Positions 34,779 to 47,162 of a DNA stretch of 64,000 bases are shown piece after piece. The position numbers and the translations under genes were made by a program. Under the pieces are notes generated by a model. It was not told the origin of the DNA. It was given only the letters and a program-made list of their open reading frames with translations, and did not search any database. The DNA comes from Ophioceras dolichostomum (Eukaryota > Ascomycota > Sordariomycetes > Magnaporthales > Ophioceraceae): assembly GCA_003049485.1 (NCBI GenBank), contig PYST01000100.1:1-64000 (forward strand), in the 5' to 3' direction. Within the stretch, counting starts at the first letter, position 1; each line of letters opens with the position of its first letter.

Positions 34779-37700
34779 GCCAAGCCGTGTGACCAGGCAC
34801 AGGCTGCACACTAATGTCGCAACCTTCGTTCGCAAGCGGAAGACGGGGGGGCCACCCGCGTCCCTGTTTGCTCTGGGCTAGTCCACTTCACCTGTCATCG
34901 CCGTATTTGTTTTTCATGTTTCTTTATCTGCACGTCGGATTTGATTTGTCCCGAGTACTAGAGGTAGCTTTGCAGTGGATTTGCCCCATAGATTGCATCA
35001 GAGAGGTTATGGCTCTTCCCGCCTTCGTTGCCTTCCCGGTGTTTTGCTCTTGTCTTGTTTTTCTGCGCCGTCAATAGACTGTTTCCTTCTCACTTAGAAA
35101 AGGCGCGGGTTGAGCTCAATACGGCGTCAGGAGGGTTATCTTACACTATTGAAGTACAAAGGAAAAGGGGCTGCTGCAGTGAATGGAGAAGTTGTCTGGT
35201 TAAGGAAAGCCGCGAGGGACATTTTAGACCATAGGATGCATGCGTTCAATTTACATGTATGGAGTAATGTATTTGGCCCGTTTATGAGGAATGTGGCAGA
35301 GAACCATTGGTGTCTAGAGGGTGAGTGCGCAGAACCATAACTCGCCTGTAGCCTGGCCTTCGAGAACTCGGAAAATTCGGGCCTGGCGTGAAGAGCTCAC
35401 ATTCCGTTGCTCCAAGTTTATGAGAACCGATGAGTCCAGACGAAAGCGGCAGCCACATAGACCTGATGGTGGTGCTCTTGCCGGATCGGGGTGTCTTCAT
35501 TCCACGTGCTCAGCCACTGGTATCTCCAGATGATGATGAAGCCGGGTTCGACTCCAATCAACTCTTCGTGGTCACAGTTGTAGGGAATTCTGCGCCGGAG
35601 GACAAACCCCGAGTCCGACCCGTGCACGTTTGTCAGAATGCCGGCACAAATGGTTGCACAAGTTCATCTCATGTGAACTGCGGTTGGTAATAGTGCTGTT
35701 GGTCGGTGAGGCTCCCGAAGACATGAAAGAATAGTCCGTGGACGACCAGAAAACGGCGTCAGTATTGGGAACAAGCGACAGCAACCAAAACAGTGAGGCA
35801 GAGAGGCCCTTTATTTCCACCAAGTTCACGGTGTCTTATATGGCAAAGAAGAAGTGCGATGATAGAAAGAGAGAGAGGAAACACAACAAATGTGTAAAAG
35901 AATTCTTTCATCTCGAGTGCATAGAGACTCAGACGATAGCCTTATTAAATGAAGTCTTTGAGATAGAAACGAGTACAAAAAGTCGGGCTCTGTCCGCTTG
36001 GTCTGATCTATTGCTCTGACTGGTGATGATTTGTTACGTGCCTGACTGCCTCGCCCTCAAGGCAAAAAGGAGAAGTAGAATTCTCCGATGCTAGAGTCGG
36101 TCAGGCGTCCCGCCCTTTCTAGCCCTTCAATGTTTCCCGAAATGACTTTCCCACAACTATCCTCGTCCTGCGATACATACAACTCAGCGAAAAGTGTCGG
36201 CTCGACGGGGCCGTTCGTCCATACGTGACGAAGCCGTTGAAGTCCTGTAAGCACCCCTTGCCCCTGGAGCAAGCAGTGCAAGGACGAGCTGACCGGCGGT
36301 GAGTAGTGGCAGACAGTTGCAGGAGACGAGGCGCCTATATGAGGTATGCAGGCATGCCGCACACGACGATCAGCAGCCAGAGGCCGGCAAGCTAGGTTGC
36401 TCTCCCACATGCCCTCTCCCACTTGCCAGTACGCCGTCTCTTTGAGCTATGTCTGTTTGCCAACGGGCAACTTCGCAACCCTCCGAGCGAGCGGCATGTG
36501 CCGCTCCATACTCGAAGCGCGCACACGAGAGTTGGTGACTTCCTCCCCATCCCACGTCCAGTCAAACGGCCGAACGGCCCCAAACCGTTCAAATCGCAGC
36601 GTACGAAGACATCGAAGCAGGTGGGGACGGCTCAGTGGCGAGGAAGGAGGACATGATGTGAGAAATTCGCCATCGACGGAATTAAATCAAAGAAACAGAT
36701 GGGCAAAAAAAAGGAAGAACGGAAACGGCGTGCACGGGAATTTCCCCACACAGCAAGTCGGGCTAGGCCCCCTGACAGAAGGCGAACTCAAAGGAATGCT
36801 CCCCCATCCCCAGATGTCAGAGGCCATGCAAGATTCCAGATTCCAGATGCCAGATGCTCACGCGCAACAAGACATGGGGCGTTCTGTTTCCGGTAACAAC
36901 CGACCGCATTCCAGTGCCCCAGTCGGTCGGCCACACGCGATACTCGCGACTCACACCACCGCAAGCCTGGAAATTCTCCTTTCCGGCAAGCAGGGGGATT
37001 GCAAACCGACACGGGCAACGCCCCAAAAAAAGATTCGCCGCTTGAGCACGGGTGGGTTTCCGGAAGACGTGGGGCCTGGATCGAGTGCGTCTGTCCCCCT
37101 GCACTCCCGCGTCGTCGCCCGCTCTTATGGGGCACTGAGACAGGACGAACACACAATGGTTGGGCCTGGTTGGGACAGGTTGGCACTCCTTGGGAGGAGA
37201 AACGGGAACGGGAACACTAACGGATGCGTAAATGAAGCGACGGCCAGCTGCTTTCCCAGTTACTGCCCCAGCTACTTGGCAATATTGGGCGAAACGGTGA
37301 CCTGCCCCTTCATGTTCATGTCCGGTACCTTGCCATCTGTAGGGCTGTACCCGTTTGGGACGTTCCCAAGCCCAGCTCATATAACCCCTGAACCTGAACC
37401 AGCTCGCACATGTCCGGCGGGCGGAAACGGCCATCGGCAGGGAGCCTCATATTTCAGGTAACTTGAAAAGTAACTTGAAAAGCAAGCCGAGCGAGTGCTT
37501 GCGGCCAGACTGGAAACCACATCGCAAAGGAAAAATACAGGCTGCACAAAAAGAAACTGAGGGCCGGGCCCCAAGTCAAGTGTCAAATTCGGCGATGTAC
37601 AGTCCCATGAGCAACATTACAGAGAAGAATTCGTCGCTACCAGCAGTGCTGGAGTGGTGTGTGCCATGTGTGCCCTGGTTGGTCTCTGCGTTTGTTCTGT

Positions 37701-39130
37701 CCGCGGGGCGTGGGCGCGGCCGAAAACGGACGGTTGGAACTCCCACCACCCACGCAAGCCGCTCACAGCCAGCCCTGAAAGACATATCTCTCTCGCCGGA
37801 CGCCGGGTCCAGCTTAGCACGACCAGGGGTCATGGAGAAGACAGACCGAGGACACAAACACAAAAAGAAACGGGCCCGTCTGCATTGCGCTGATGGGTGA
37901 TTGCAACAAAGACCGAACTTCATTTTTTTTCTCCTTTCCTTTTTGGTCGCTCTCTCCTTTCCTTTTCCCTTTGCAAACTATCACACGTGAGGGTCAAACA
38001 GGGTCAAGCAGGGTCGAACAGGTCTGGGCAGACGAAGACGAGCTTCCCCTAGTATTAGTGCAGTCAGCTCCTTGCCCAGACTGAAGGCGCTACTTCTTGC
38101 TGCCACCTACCACATCGGCACCTGGAGGAAGTTCATCACAAAGAAAACGCAGCGCGAGAGAGCTTCTCTCAGCGCGACTTCTTCCAAAACGAGCATCCGC
38201 TCGGCGACAGCCAACGAAAAGGGAGTCGGGCCCCCCTCTCTTCGACTTCAAGCAGGGACCCTCCCTTCCACCACCCCAAACGACTTCGATCAGCGTCGGT
38301 GGCCCCATCGAAGCTGCGCTCTCACTCTCGATTTGCGCAGGGCGGACTCGACTCTTTTGTATGTGGTAAGTCTTGTCACGTTCCGAGTAGAACACTCGTC
38401 TTCTCTCTCTCTTTCTCTCGCATGAGCACCATGTTCACTCTAGCTTGGCATGTGTCCCCTAGGAGTAGCAAGAGCCAACACCCCTCTTTCCAGTCCGCGC
38501 GTCGGCGCAAACGACGAGAAGCTCAACGCACACCACCCAGAGCGCCAAACCACAACGCCGCACCAACGAAGAACGAAGAGAGAAACGGATAGAACAGAGA
38601 AGACAAGCGCGAGGGGGGGATCCAGTCCACCTGGGGAGAGCCAACTCGCCTCGCCGCCTCGCCGCCGCCTCGAGGCGCCAAGCAGCCACAAAGTGACAAA
38701 GAAGAAGACCGTTGAACAAAGGGGAACTTCGCAACAATCGACGAATCTGCCTTAGAAAAGACTTCATCGACTTTGTTCTGGGGACAACCCCTTTCACCTT
38801 CGACAGAGACAAAGGTACACTTACAGGCACACATACTTGAACAGGCCTAGCCGGCGCCGGTAACCTGACGTCCATATTGTCCTGAAAAGTATCCATTGTG
38901 GCCCCATTCCTAAACCTCATCTCTTCCAGTTGAGGAATAAGGAACCACGTCCACCAGTCAATTCGAATTCTGCTCGCACTGAACAACACCGAATCGACCG
39001 CCAGATACGAGCCAGACATCGAGGACTGAAAACCACAACAAGACAACCGACCGAGATCTGCTGATAGACCGACAGAGAACCGAGAGATAGGGAACCGATA
39101 GAGAACCCACGACCCACGGCAGATAACATA
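34779..39130. other. 4.35-kb gene-poor region upstream of the HMG-box gene
   Basis: A long interval with no recognised gene. The longest open frame (plus strand 36346-37461, 371 codons) has no domain and a random-looking composition. Small direct repeats occur near 36829-36860 (AGATTCCAGATTCCAGATGCCAGATG) and 37990-38025 (CAGGGTCAA). The last kilobase is probably the promoter and leader of the HMG-box gene and contains several short upstream open frames. Confidence 0.45.
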
Positions 39131-41224
39131 ATGACGCATAACATGCCACCTTCTCCTGCCTTGACCCAGGGCGGCGAGCCCGACTTGACGGAGCTGGCTC
39201 GATATAATGCGCAGGACAACGCCGTTCAGGGGTTGACACTGCCGCCCTCGCGCTTCAGCACCCCAATCCCACCCCAGCCCCAGCCCCAGCCCCTTCACCA
39301 GCATCAACCGTCCCCGTATCCCGAGGACGATGGCCAGTTCGGATTTGGAGACGAGCTGGTACATCAGGTTGGTTATTCGACCACATCAAACCCGCAACTG
39401 GGAGACTACTCCAACTACCCCGTAAGTTGCGGCGAGCTTGAGCCCCTTCAGAAGGCGCTAGCCCCTGGGTCCATCGGGTTGCCTCATCAGTACCCCTCTC
39501 CCATCCCCAGCAGCACCATGGTTAACAACCAGATGATGCAGGCCCTTGTGCCGTGGGGTTCCCCGGCCGAGTCCCCACCAACGGGCCTACGGCGCAGTGC
39601 CCGAAACCACAAGCCGGAAGTTCAAGAAGTCGCCGTCGCTGAAGAGTCCTTGCCCAAGGTGAGAGGCCGCCCTAGGAAGAGGGCCGCCGCCAATGGCAGG
39701 GGGAAGGTGGCGATTCCCATGGAAAAGCCTCTCAGCGAGCTCGCCAAGTTTTACGGGGTCAAAGAGGCTCCGGTCCTCGACGTGCCCAAGTTCGTCACCC
39801 GTTCGGTCGAGGAGCGCCTGTTGGAGGTCGAGAACGGCAAGGTCCGCGGCAAGGTCCCGCGGCCGATGAACGCCTTCATGATCTACCGGAAGGCGTACCA
39901 GAACGTGGCGAAGAAGATGTCGGCGGAGACCAACCACCAGATCGTGTCGAGGTACTGCGGCTCCAGCTGGGCACAGGAGTCCGACTCTCTGCGTGAAAAG
40001 TTCAGGGAGTGGTCCGCCATAGAGCGCGACAACCACTCCAAGGCCTTCCCTGGCTACAAGTTCAAGCCGAGCAAGGCGCCGATCAAAAAGCTGATAAAGG
40101 AGGAGCAAATCGCCGCTTGGGACTCGGACTCGGACGACGAGTACAAGCCCGCCGTGTCCTACAGGGCCGCCGGCACGAAGAGCAACAAGCGCCGTGCGGT
40201 CTCGGAGGAGGCGACAGACGACTCACCCCCAGCTAAGCGCGTCCGCATCGCGGGCCAGCAGGAGGAGCCCGACCTAGCCATGTACCAGCAGCCGCCGCCA
40301 CTGGACCAGTCGCACATGTACTTGGCCAACGCGCCATACTACACCGACGCGACCAAGCCGCTCCCGGGCGTGTACGGTAACCTGGGCAGCAGCTACAACT
40401 ACCTGGGTGCTCACGCCAACGGGACGATCGTCGACAACCACGGCATGCTGCGCACCACGCCGTCGCCGAGCAACAGCCTCCACCTCGGCGGCCAGCACCA
40501 CTCGGTGACCGACTATGGCTACCAGGTGGAGCCGCAACAGCAGCCGCAGCAGCGCTTGATGGACTATAGTGTGTGGGTCGAGAGGATGCGGCAGCAGCAG
40601 CAGTTCCAACCGTACCAGCACCAGCACCAGAACCAGTACACGCAGCACCCGCAGTACACGCAGGGATACCAGGAGTACCAGCAGCCGCCACCAATCCACC
40701 ACCAGCCGAGATACGACTCGCCGAGCAGCTACGACCGCCGCATCGACCCCGCCCTGCTCGCCGGCAACAGCCCCGACCCAAGCAGGCTACCGGGCAGCGT
40801 GGTAGGAGCGGCTTACGGCAGCAGCAGCCCGGCCCCCGGCGCTGCCGTGGAGGGGGGGCAGGAGCCCGTCGACGACGAGGTGGCCACTCCGGAGCTGCAG
40901 CCCACAACAGCCGCAGCAACCGGCATAGACGCAGTCGGCCAGTACTCGTACGCGGCGGGTCTGCCCGGACTGGACGACGACAGCTTCCTGGATCCGGTCC
41001 TCGGGAGGGGCATGTCGCCCGTCGACCCGGAGCTATTCGAGAGCAGTGAGGGTGGCTGGCACATCAAGGCAAACGAGGACTGGGCAGGGGCTGGAGCAGC
41101 TGGGGAGCAGCTGCTGGTTGGTGGTGGCGTTGGAGGAGCGACGGACGGGGCGGCGGACGTCGTCGACGAGAACACCACCGTCGTCGTCGAGAAGCCCGTC
41201 GTCGAGAAGCCGCCCGGAGAGTAG
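39131..41224 (+). CDS. MATA-type HMG-box transcription factor
   Basis: DNA-binding regulator, 697 residues in one open frame. The HMG box spans about residues 242-315. It begins VPRPMNAFMIYRKAY, contains NHQIVSRYCGSSW, and ends with ERDNHSKAFPGYKFKPSKAP. This layout is that of mating-type and Ste11/FMF-1-like HMG boxes rather than the non-specific HMGB type. FMF-1 (Neurospora), PaHMG5 (Podospora) and Ste11 (fission yeast) control mating and fertility; assigning this gene to that group is inference. A basic cluster (KSNKRR) lies after the box. The C-terminal half is Gln/Pro/Tyr-rich, with repeated QYTQHPQYTQGYQ-like sequence, and ends in Gly/Ala/Val-rich sequence. A 69-base in-frame segment at 39422-39490 has a GTAAGT donor and a TCATCAG acceptor and may be optionally spliced. 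Confidence 0.85.
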   Translation: MTHNMPPSPALTQGGEPDLTELARYNAQDNAVQGLTLPPSRFSTPIPPQPQPQPLHQHQPSPYPEDDGQFGFGDELVHQVGYSTTSNPQLGDYSNYPVSCGELEPLQKALAPGSIGLPHQYPSPIPSSTMVNNQMMQALVPWGSPAESPPTGLRRSARNHKPEVQEVAVAEESLPKVRGRPRKRAAANGRGKVAIPMEKPLSELAKFYGVKEAPVLDVPKFVTRSVEERLLEVENGKVRGKVPRPMNAFMIYRKAYQNVAKKMSAETNHQIVSRYCGSSWAQESDSLREKFREWSAIERDNHSKAFPGYKFKPSKAPIKKLIKEEQIAAWDSDSDDEYKPAVSYRAAGTKSNKRRAVSEEATDDSPPAKRVRIAGQQEEPDLAMYQQPPPLDQSHMYLANAPYYTDATKPLPGVYGNLGSSYNYLGAHANGTIVDNHGMLRTTPSPSNSLHLGGQHHSVTDYGYQVEPQQQPQQRLMDYSVWVERMRQQQQFQPYQHQHQNQYTQHPQYTQGYQEYQQPPPIHHQPRYDSPSSYDRRIDPALLAGNSPDPSRLPGSVVGAAYGSSSPAPGAAVEGGQEPVDDEVATPELQPTTAAATGIDAVGQYSYAAGLPGLDDDSFLDPVLGRGMSPVDPELFESSEGGWHIKANEDWAGAGAAGEQLLVGGGVGGATDGAADVVDENTTVVVEKPVVEKPPGE

Positions 41225-42480
41225 GCGACTGAGAGCAGCTCGAGTACCTCTTAGACCACCACTTCGCACCACTTGGCTTCCATATGGTATCTCGGGTGGG
41301 CTGGGTATCTCTCTGGCTCTTCTTGTCGCTCGCTCCTCGCATGCTCTGGTCAGCGTCGCGGAGATGGAAAGAGAGCTAGCAAAGGAATGGGGAGAAGAGA
41401 AAAAAAAGAAAAGAAAAAACGGAAGAGAAGAGGAAGACATAGGATGATAGTGACGGCTAGAAGGGAATCTATCTCTCTGACTCTCACTAAACATCCCTGT
41501 ACCTTACCCATTGTCTACTCTTTGTTCTCCCATTAGGTTGTCTCCATTTAGAGTCAGGCGCTCGGAGTTTTCTTTGTCCTTCTTGTTTTCCCTTCTTTGT
41601 CTGTCTGCGTCGGGCATGGGACACCAGTCATTTTTTTCCACCACATTTATGTGGAGGGAGTTGGGATTTTTTTTTCGTCTTTCGCTTTTTGAATCCTTCG
41701 CCATGTAGCCTACCGCTAACCTTTTTTTCTCTTTGTCAAGATCCATGTATCAACACCCATAAGGCCCTCCCCCTATGTCGTCGATCCATCCGTCGTGCGC
41801 ATTATGGGCGGGGGGGTTCAAGGGATCTTTGGGCAACAACGCAAATAATCATGCCTAATTGGAAAAAAGGACAAAAATCTTGGAAACTAATAGCAACTGA
41901 CTTGTGAGTTCTGTGTCCTATGTGCATGTGATCCCTTTTGCCATTATCGTCGCCGTCGTGATAGGAGGGCGTGAGGGGGGGAGGAAAGGGGGGAAAGGGT
42001 GAATTGTTTGGCGCTGGGAGAACAATGCCATTGTTCTCGAGGTCGAGTTGTCATCTTTTTCATTTTCTGCATCGACGTCAACCCCATTGACATTTCCAAA
42101 ATTGAAGAGAAGAGCTCTCCTGGCGGACTAACGAATTCGCGATGGAGAAGCAAAAGAAAATTGTAAATCGAGCCGAAAACGAAGAGGCAAAGCGCGAAAG
42201 AAGAGCAAAGCGTCTTGCCTTTCTCAATTCACAAAGAGGCGAGATTGAAGAGTGTCGTCCGAGTTGCTGAATAAAATGCCTCTTGGCCCGACGAAGCGGC
42301 CCGATAAGCGCATATATCTGGTAACAGCATTTCAATGGTAACGCCGCCAAGCAGCTGTAACTCTCTGCACAGATAAACAGGGTGCCTTCCAGCTACAAAC
42401 TTTCATCCCACACAACAACCTCAGTGGCGTTGCCTTGCCTTCCGAGTCGTCGACGGTCGACATTACCTGGAAAACCCAAA
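41225..42480. other. Intergenic region between the HMG-box gene and emc5
   Basis: About 1.25 kb, T-rich and A-rich in blocks, probably the 3' UTR of the HMG-box gene and the emc5 promoter. No coding or RNA gene is supported. Confidence 0.5.
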
Positions 42481-43076
42481 ATGACGTTCATCTCCAAGTC
42501 GATAACGACCTTCGGTCTAGTGCTGCTCGCGCACGCGTAAGTCCTATTTGCCCCGGATGTCTACCTGGAATCTAGCCCACTGTCCCCTTCCATCACCCTC
42601 CATTCGTTCGCTCGCCCACTCACTCACTCACACCCACTCTCTCTCTCTCTCTCTTCACCAGATGCTATTCCGCGCACGAGCACTCCGCCCTCCAAGCAGC
42701 AGCCGTCGGATCCGCAGCGACAACGACCACCACCACATCAACAACGGCCGGCGCCGGTACCGCCGCGTCTGCTGCCAAGCTGCCGCTCGACATCTCGATC
42801 GAGACGGTCGTCGCGCTGGTGGTCGTCTGCCTGGGCCTCGTGGCCGGCACCCCGGCCCTGCGGCCCATCCAGTGGCGCGAGTGGGCGGGCAAGATCGAGC
42901 GCGAGGGCGAGGAGGAAGGGTTCGCGGCGAGCAGGAGCAGCAGGAACGATTTCGTCGGGAATCCGTTCCGGTACCTGGAGAGCCGGCCGGGGTTCGTGGA
43001 TATCAGGAGGCAGAGGATGGAGTTTGCGGGTTGGGTTAAGGCTGGTGGTGGGAGTGGTAGTGGTGATGCGAAATAG
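42481..43076 (+). CDS. emc5: ER membrane protein complex subunit 5
   Basis: Subunit of the EMC insertase, which helps insert and fold membrane proteins in the endoplasmic reticulum. Two exons, 42481-42536 and 42662-43076, give 156 residues. The splice joins LLAHA to CYSAHEHSAL, restoring the conserved Ala-Tyr-Ser-x-His-Glu motif of the EMC5/MMGT family. Two membrane segments are visible: residues about 4-22 and 65-83 (IETVVALVVVCLGLVAG). The lumenal loop between them contains a Thr run and is longer than needed, as in other filamentous fungi. A cytosolic tail follows with QWREWAGKIEREGEEEGF and NPFRYLESRPGF. The intron ends in a CT microsatellite directly before the acceptor. The length is slightly above the 120-140 residues common in the family. 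Confidence 0.9.
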
Positions 43077-43785
43077 CGTGCTGAATGGGTTCATGGGTTC
43101 TGGGGGCTTACTCTATAGAATTCCTTATAGGATGGGTTGGCTGCCTGCCTGCCTGCCCACCTACTAGGTATGATGGGCACTAGGGACTTCCACGGCATCA
43201 TTTTGTACTGGAGCAGCCGTGCTGTGTAATACCACTATACACTAAATGGCGCCCTCTACATACAGCCTCGCGGCGGCTTGGAGAAGCTGTCAGTCCGCTG
43301 TGAATCAACCCAACTTCACAGTTCGTCCATAACATAATAGGAAGGGGCAGCGAGTCTAGGTGGTTTCCTGGTATGTCGGTTTTTCAATGAGCTCTTACCT
43401 ATTCGGTCCATCGGCGCCTTCCCTAGGAGATTGCTCAGGGCTTGTTTCCGCCCCTACTGTGGCATAGATTGGAAGTCACGATCGGGAGTGTGCCTAAAAT
43501 AGAAGTGACGCTGGCCATCGACACCTCCGTCTGGTGTTATTTGTCTCACGCTTTACTTGTCTCCCACTTATCTTCTCCCCTCTCCCCCAGCTGCACGGCC
43601 TCGTCCGTACTTCCTCGCTGAAGTCACCACTAGGTACCTAGGCGATTGTCGCCCGTGGTTCGTAGCACGGCCTCACCTCCGCTACTTCACTGCCACTAGC
43701 ATTGCGATCGCCTTACTGCTTGTGAGAGAATTTTAGGAGCGGTGGCATAGGTAGGCATTGCCTAGTTCCGCCCCCATAGTCGATC
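43077..43785. other. Intergenic region upstream of msh5
   Basis: About 700 bases including a TAGGTACCTAGG palindromic motif at 43631-43641 and a GCCTGCCTGCCTGCC run near 43143-43156. It presumably contains the msh5 promoter. No gene is seen. Confidence 0.5.
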
Positions 43786-46700
43786 ATGAACTCGGCAGGG
43801 CGCTCCCGGACTCGGGGCCGGGACAATACTCCAAGGGTCCGTACGCCGACCCCTTTCCCAGGACGTGGACGAGGATCCACGTATGGAGGGATTCAGCCTC
43901 GCCGCTCTTCGACCCATCGGGACCGCTCCTCGTCGGCCCAACGGAACCCATTCGCGTCAGCTGCCCGGAACGGTCTGACGCCGGCTCGTCGCGAACATCT
44001 GACTGGTGCAATTGCCTCGTCTGCACTGTCGCAGTCATCCCAGAGAACAGCAGGTTCAAGTGCTCCCTCCCGACACACTCAAAGCGACCGCCGAGCGGGG
44101 CCTACAGTTATGGCAGGCGAGGTTGGCTATGTCTCCGAGACAGCGGATGAAGTGAGCTGCTCCGCCGAGGTCATCTTAGCACTTGATATGCGGCGCAACG
44201 GAACGCTAGGGTCCGCCTACTACGTTGCATTCGAGCAGAGGCTCTACGTCCAGCAAGACATCCCGACGACAGGGACGGAGCTCGTCGGGCTCCTCCTCGT
44301 CCAGGTCCAGCCCACGACTGTTATTGTGCCGAATCGCATCTCCGACGAGCTGCTTGCCTATCTCAAGGACGGTACTCAGAGCGTGGAAGGCAGCAGTGCC
44401 GGTGAGTACGCCTGGTTTTTCTCGGCGTCACGGTGAAACCCTAGAAGGGAACTAACAGCAAGCAGATAGCCGTATCAACGGGGCTTATACAGTCCACACA
44501 ATCGGCTCGTCAGAGTTCAATCCGGTTGTTGCCAAGGAGAAGTTGGGGAGCCTCGCGCTTGACACGGGCAGTCGCGCAAAGATGACGATCATAGCAGCGG
44601 GCGAGAAAAATGACGGATCCAGCACATTTCTCAAATTTGGGCCGCTTGGTGATCAATTCCAGGGTCAAGTCTCCGTAAGTTCTTCCGTCACATGTGTTTT
44701 TGTGTTATCCATGCCGCTTTTGCGCAGCACCTTCATCTGACAACTCCTGTCACTCGGTAGATTGGATGTGCTGGTGCCGTACTGGGTCACCTGAACCGGC
44801 GGGCAACAGCGGAGTACCTTCCGGGTGAGTCGGATGAGCTGCATGAGCTCCAAGTGCGGTATATCACGACATTCTGTCTTGGTAAATCCATGTTCGTCAA
44901 CCACGACACTCACCACTCCCTTGACATTACCCGATCTGAGCTTCATCCGAGCGGCCGCAGCTCAGGCGCGAAGGAGGGCCTCTCCGTATATGGTGTTTTC
45001 CGGAAACAAGCAAGCACTCCCCAGGGCAAGCTGAAGCTCCACCAGATGCTTCTCCGTCCAAGCACCGACCTGGATCTCCTTGAAGGGCGGCATCGGGCTG
45101 TCGCTGCCCTCGTCCGGCCAGAGAACAGCCGGAACATGCGGTCGATCAGAAAGAAGCTTAGGACAATCAAGGACATGCACTCGACCATCCAAAACCTCCA
45201 CAAAGGTCTCGACAGAACGGCTCTGACGAAGTCTGGCGCGAAAGGAGTCTGGCGGCATCTGGCGACCTTCTCAAAGTCCACTGTGGAGCTTTTCGGTGCC
45301 ATCCGCGCTCTAGCTGGGGTAAACAAGCTCCCGATCATTGAACAGGTTCGTTGTCCGAATCCAAGATGCTTCCTTTGCGTGTGTTCTCCGTGTTCTCCCG
45401 GAAAATTCAATAGCTGAGAAAGCCTTAGATGATGAGAGAAGTTCGCGTTGCCGACATGATGACAGTCGGGAAGATGGTAGTCGACCACATTGACTTTGAG
45501 GGCTCAGCAACCGGCGGACGGACCGTGGTCCTTCGAGGGGCTGACGATCGGTTGGATGAGTGCAGACGCCAATACGAGGGTGTGGGTGATCTGCTCAGCC
45601 ATGTCAAAGCTGGTCTGATTGCGGAAGTCCCGGGTTGGGCTCGCGGACTTATAGAGGATTGTAAGTACGATGTGGGAAGGGGCTTCTTGACCGTCGTGAT
45701 GGCAGAGGACATGGGAAGTCAGGAGCCGTGCTACGAGGGAGAAGAGTTGAACGATGACTTTTGGGAGATGGATCACTCCCTTGATGGCAAGTGTTACTTC
45801 AAAAACAATGCCATGCGAGAGCTTGACCGCCAGTATCCTGACCTGTTTTTCCACATTGGCGGTAAGTTTCAGCTCTTTCCCTCAATATCGATATGTGTAC
45901 ACAATTTGGTATATCTAGATCGCTGACACCTACGGCCAGACGTGGAGGTTGAGATCCTCCATAACCTTCGATGCGCGATCCTTGAGCACGAAGAGGCGAT
46001 ACTGCTGGCGTCCAACTTCTGGGGCGAGTTTGATTGCCTTGCCGCCATGGCTGCAGTCGCGGAGATAGAGCGACTCACCGAACCCAGGATGACGACCTCG
46101 AATGTCATCAAGATTGAGGGTGGCCGCCACTTCCTCTACGAGCGAGTTGTGGACACGTCGTTTGTGGCGAACGACTGCTTCCTCGCGGGAGGTCCCGGAG
46201 ATGCTGAGCATCGGGAGAGCGATGGGCACCGAGAGAGCTCGCCCTTCGCCTCCAGCTCTGTTCGAGCAGATACGCCCAGTATGATGTTGCTGACAGGCCC
46301 AAACAACTCGGGCAAAAGCGTCTATCTCAAGCAAGTGGCACTCATCGTCTACCTGGCACACGTCGGAAGCTTCGTCCCTGCAGCCAGGGCCACCATTGGC
46401 GTCGTGGATCGGATCTTAACTAGGGTCTCGACCCGCGAGAGCGTCTCCCGTCAAGAGAGTGCCTTCGTGATCGACCTCCGTCAAGTCAAGCATGCGGTCG
46501 ACACTGCTACACGCCGGAGCCTAGTCCTCATCGACGAATTCGGGAAGGGCACCAATCCCGTAGATGGCGCAGCTCTGGCCGCGGCTGTGTTCCGCCACTT
46601 CGCGGCATTGCCTGACGACAAGAGGCCCAAGGTGCTCGCCGCCACCCACTTTCACGAGATCTACCAGCACGGCTTTCTCAACGGCTTGCCGTCGCTCAGA

Positions 46701-47162
46701 TACATGCACATGGAGGTCACGGTCGACTACAAGGCCAGAGAGAGGACCAATCAAGTCGCATACCTGTACAACCTCAAGCCGGGATGGTGCACCTCCAGCT
46801 TCGGCACAATCTGCGCGGCGCTGAACGGAATCGACGATAAGGTCCTGCAACGGGCCGAGGAGATCAATCTCCTCTTAGCCCGAGGAGAAAACCTCCAGGC
46901 CGCGTGCGCGAAACTGTCCCTGGCGGACCAGAAAGAGTTGGCGGACGCCGAGGTCATTGCCCGAGCGTTTGTCGCGGCGAAGATACCGGATCCTGACAAC
47001 CCGAAGCCCGGCGAGGAGACTTGTCGAGAGATGTTACGCCGGATTCTCAGCTTGAAGGCTGAGGACTCGGAGGAGTCGTCTGCCACTCCTGCTCCCGCCC
47101 AGTCCGAGTCGCAGATATCTGGCACTTGGTCGTCGCCGAGTGTCCCCAATTCACTCTCGTGA
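43786..47162 (+). CDS. msh5: MutS homologue 5, meiotic crossover factor
   Basis: MutS-family ATPase that, as a heterodimer with MSH4, stabilises Holliday-junction intermediates for meiotic crossovers and does not repair mismatches. Five exons, 43786-44401, 44466-44674, 44761-45345, 45429-45861 and 45940-47162, give 1021 residues. The first 110 or so residues are Arg/Ser/Pro-rich and disordered. The family's lever and clamp region follows. The ATPase has Walker A GPNNSGKS at 734-741, then VYLKQVALIVYLAHVGSFVPA, which is MSH5-like rather than MSH4-like. Next come SRESVSRQESAFVIDLRQV and Walker B LVLIDEFGKGTN near 808-819, then ATHFHEI. The C-terminal region has the helix-turn-helix dimerisation segment. 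The mismatch-recognition domain I with its Phe-x-Glu is not evident, as expected for MSH5. It is about 100 residues longer than yeast Msh5. Confidence 0.93.

Noticed and set aside
36829..36860. Short direct repeats considered as a CRISPR-like array
   Set aside because: Units of 8-10 bases with no regular spacers. This is a eukaryotic genome and the repeat is ordinary simple sequence.
36346..37461. 371-codon open frame on the plus strand in the gene-poor region
   Set aside because: Its length is notable, but composition is random-looking, there is no domain, and another frame on the opposite strand is open too. I left it out, though transcription data could revive it.
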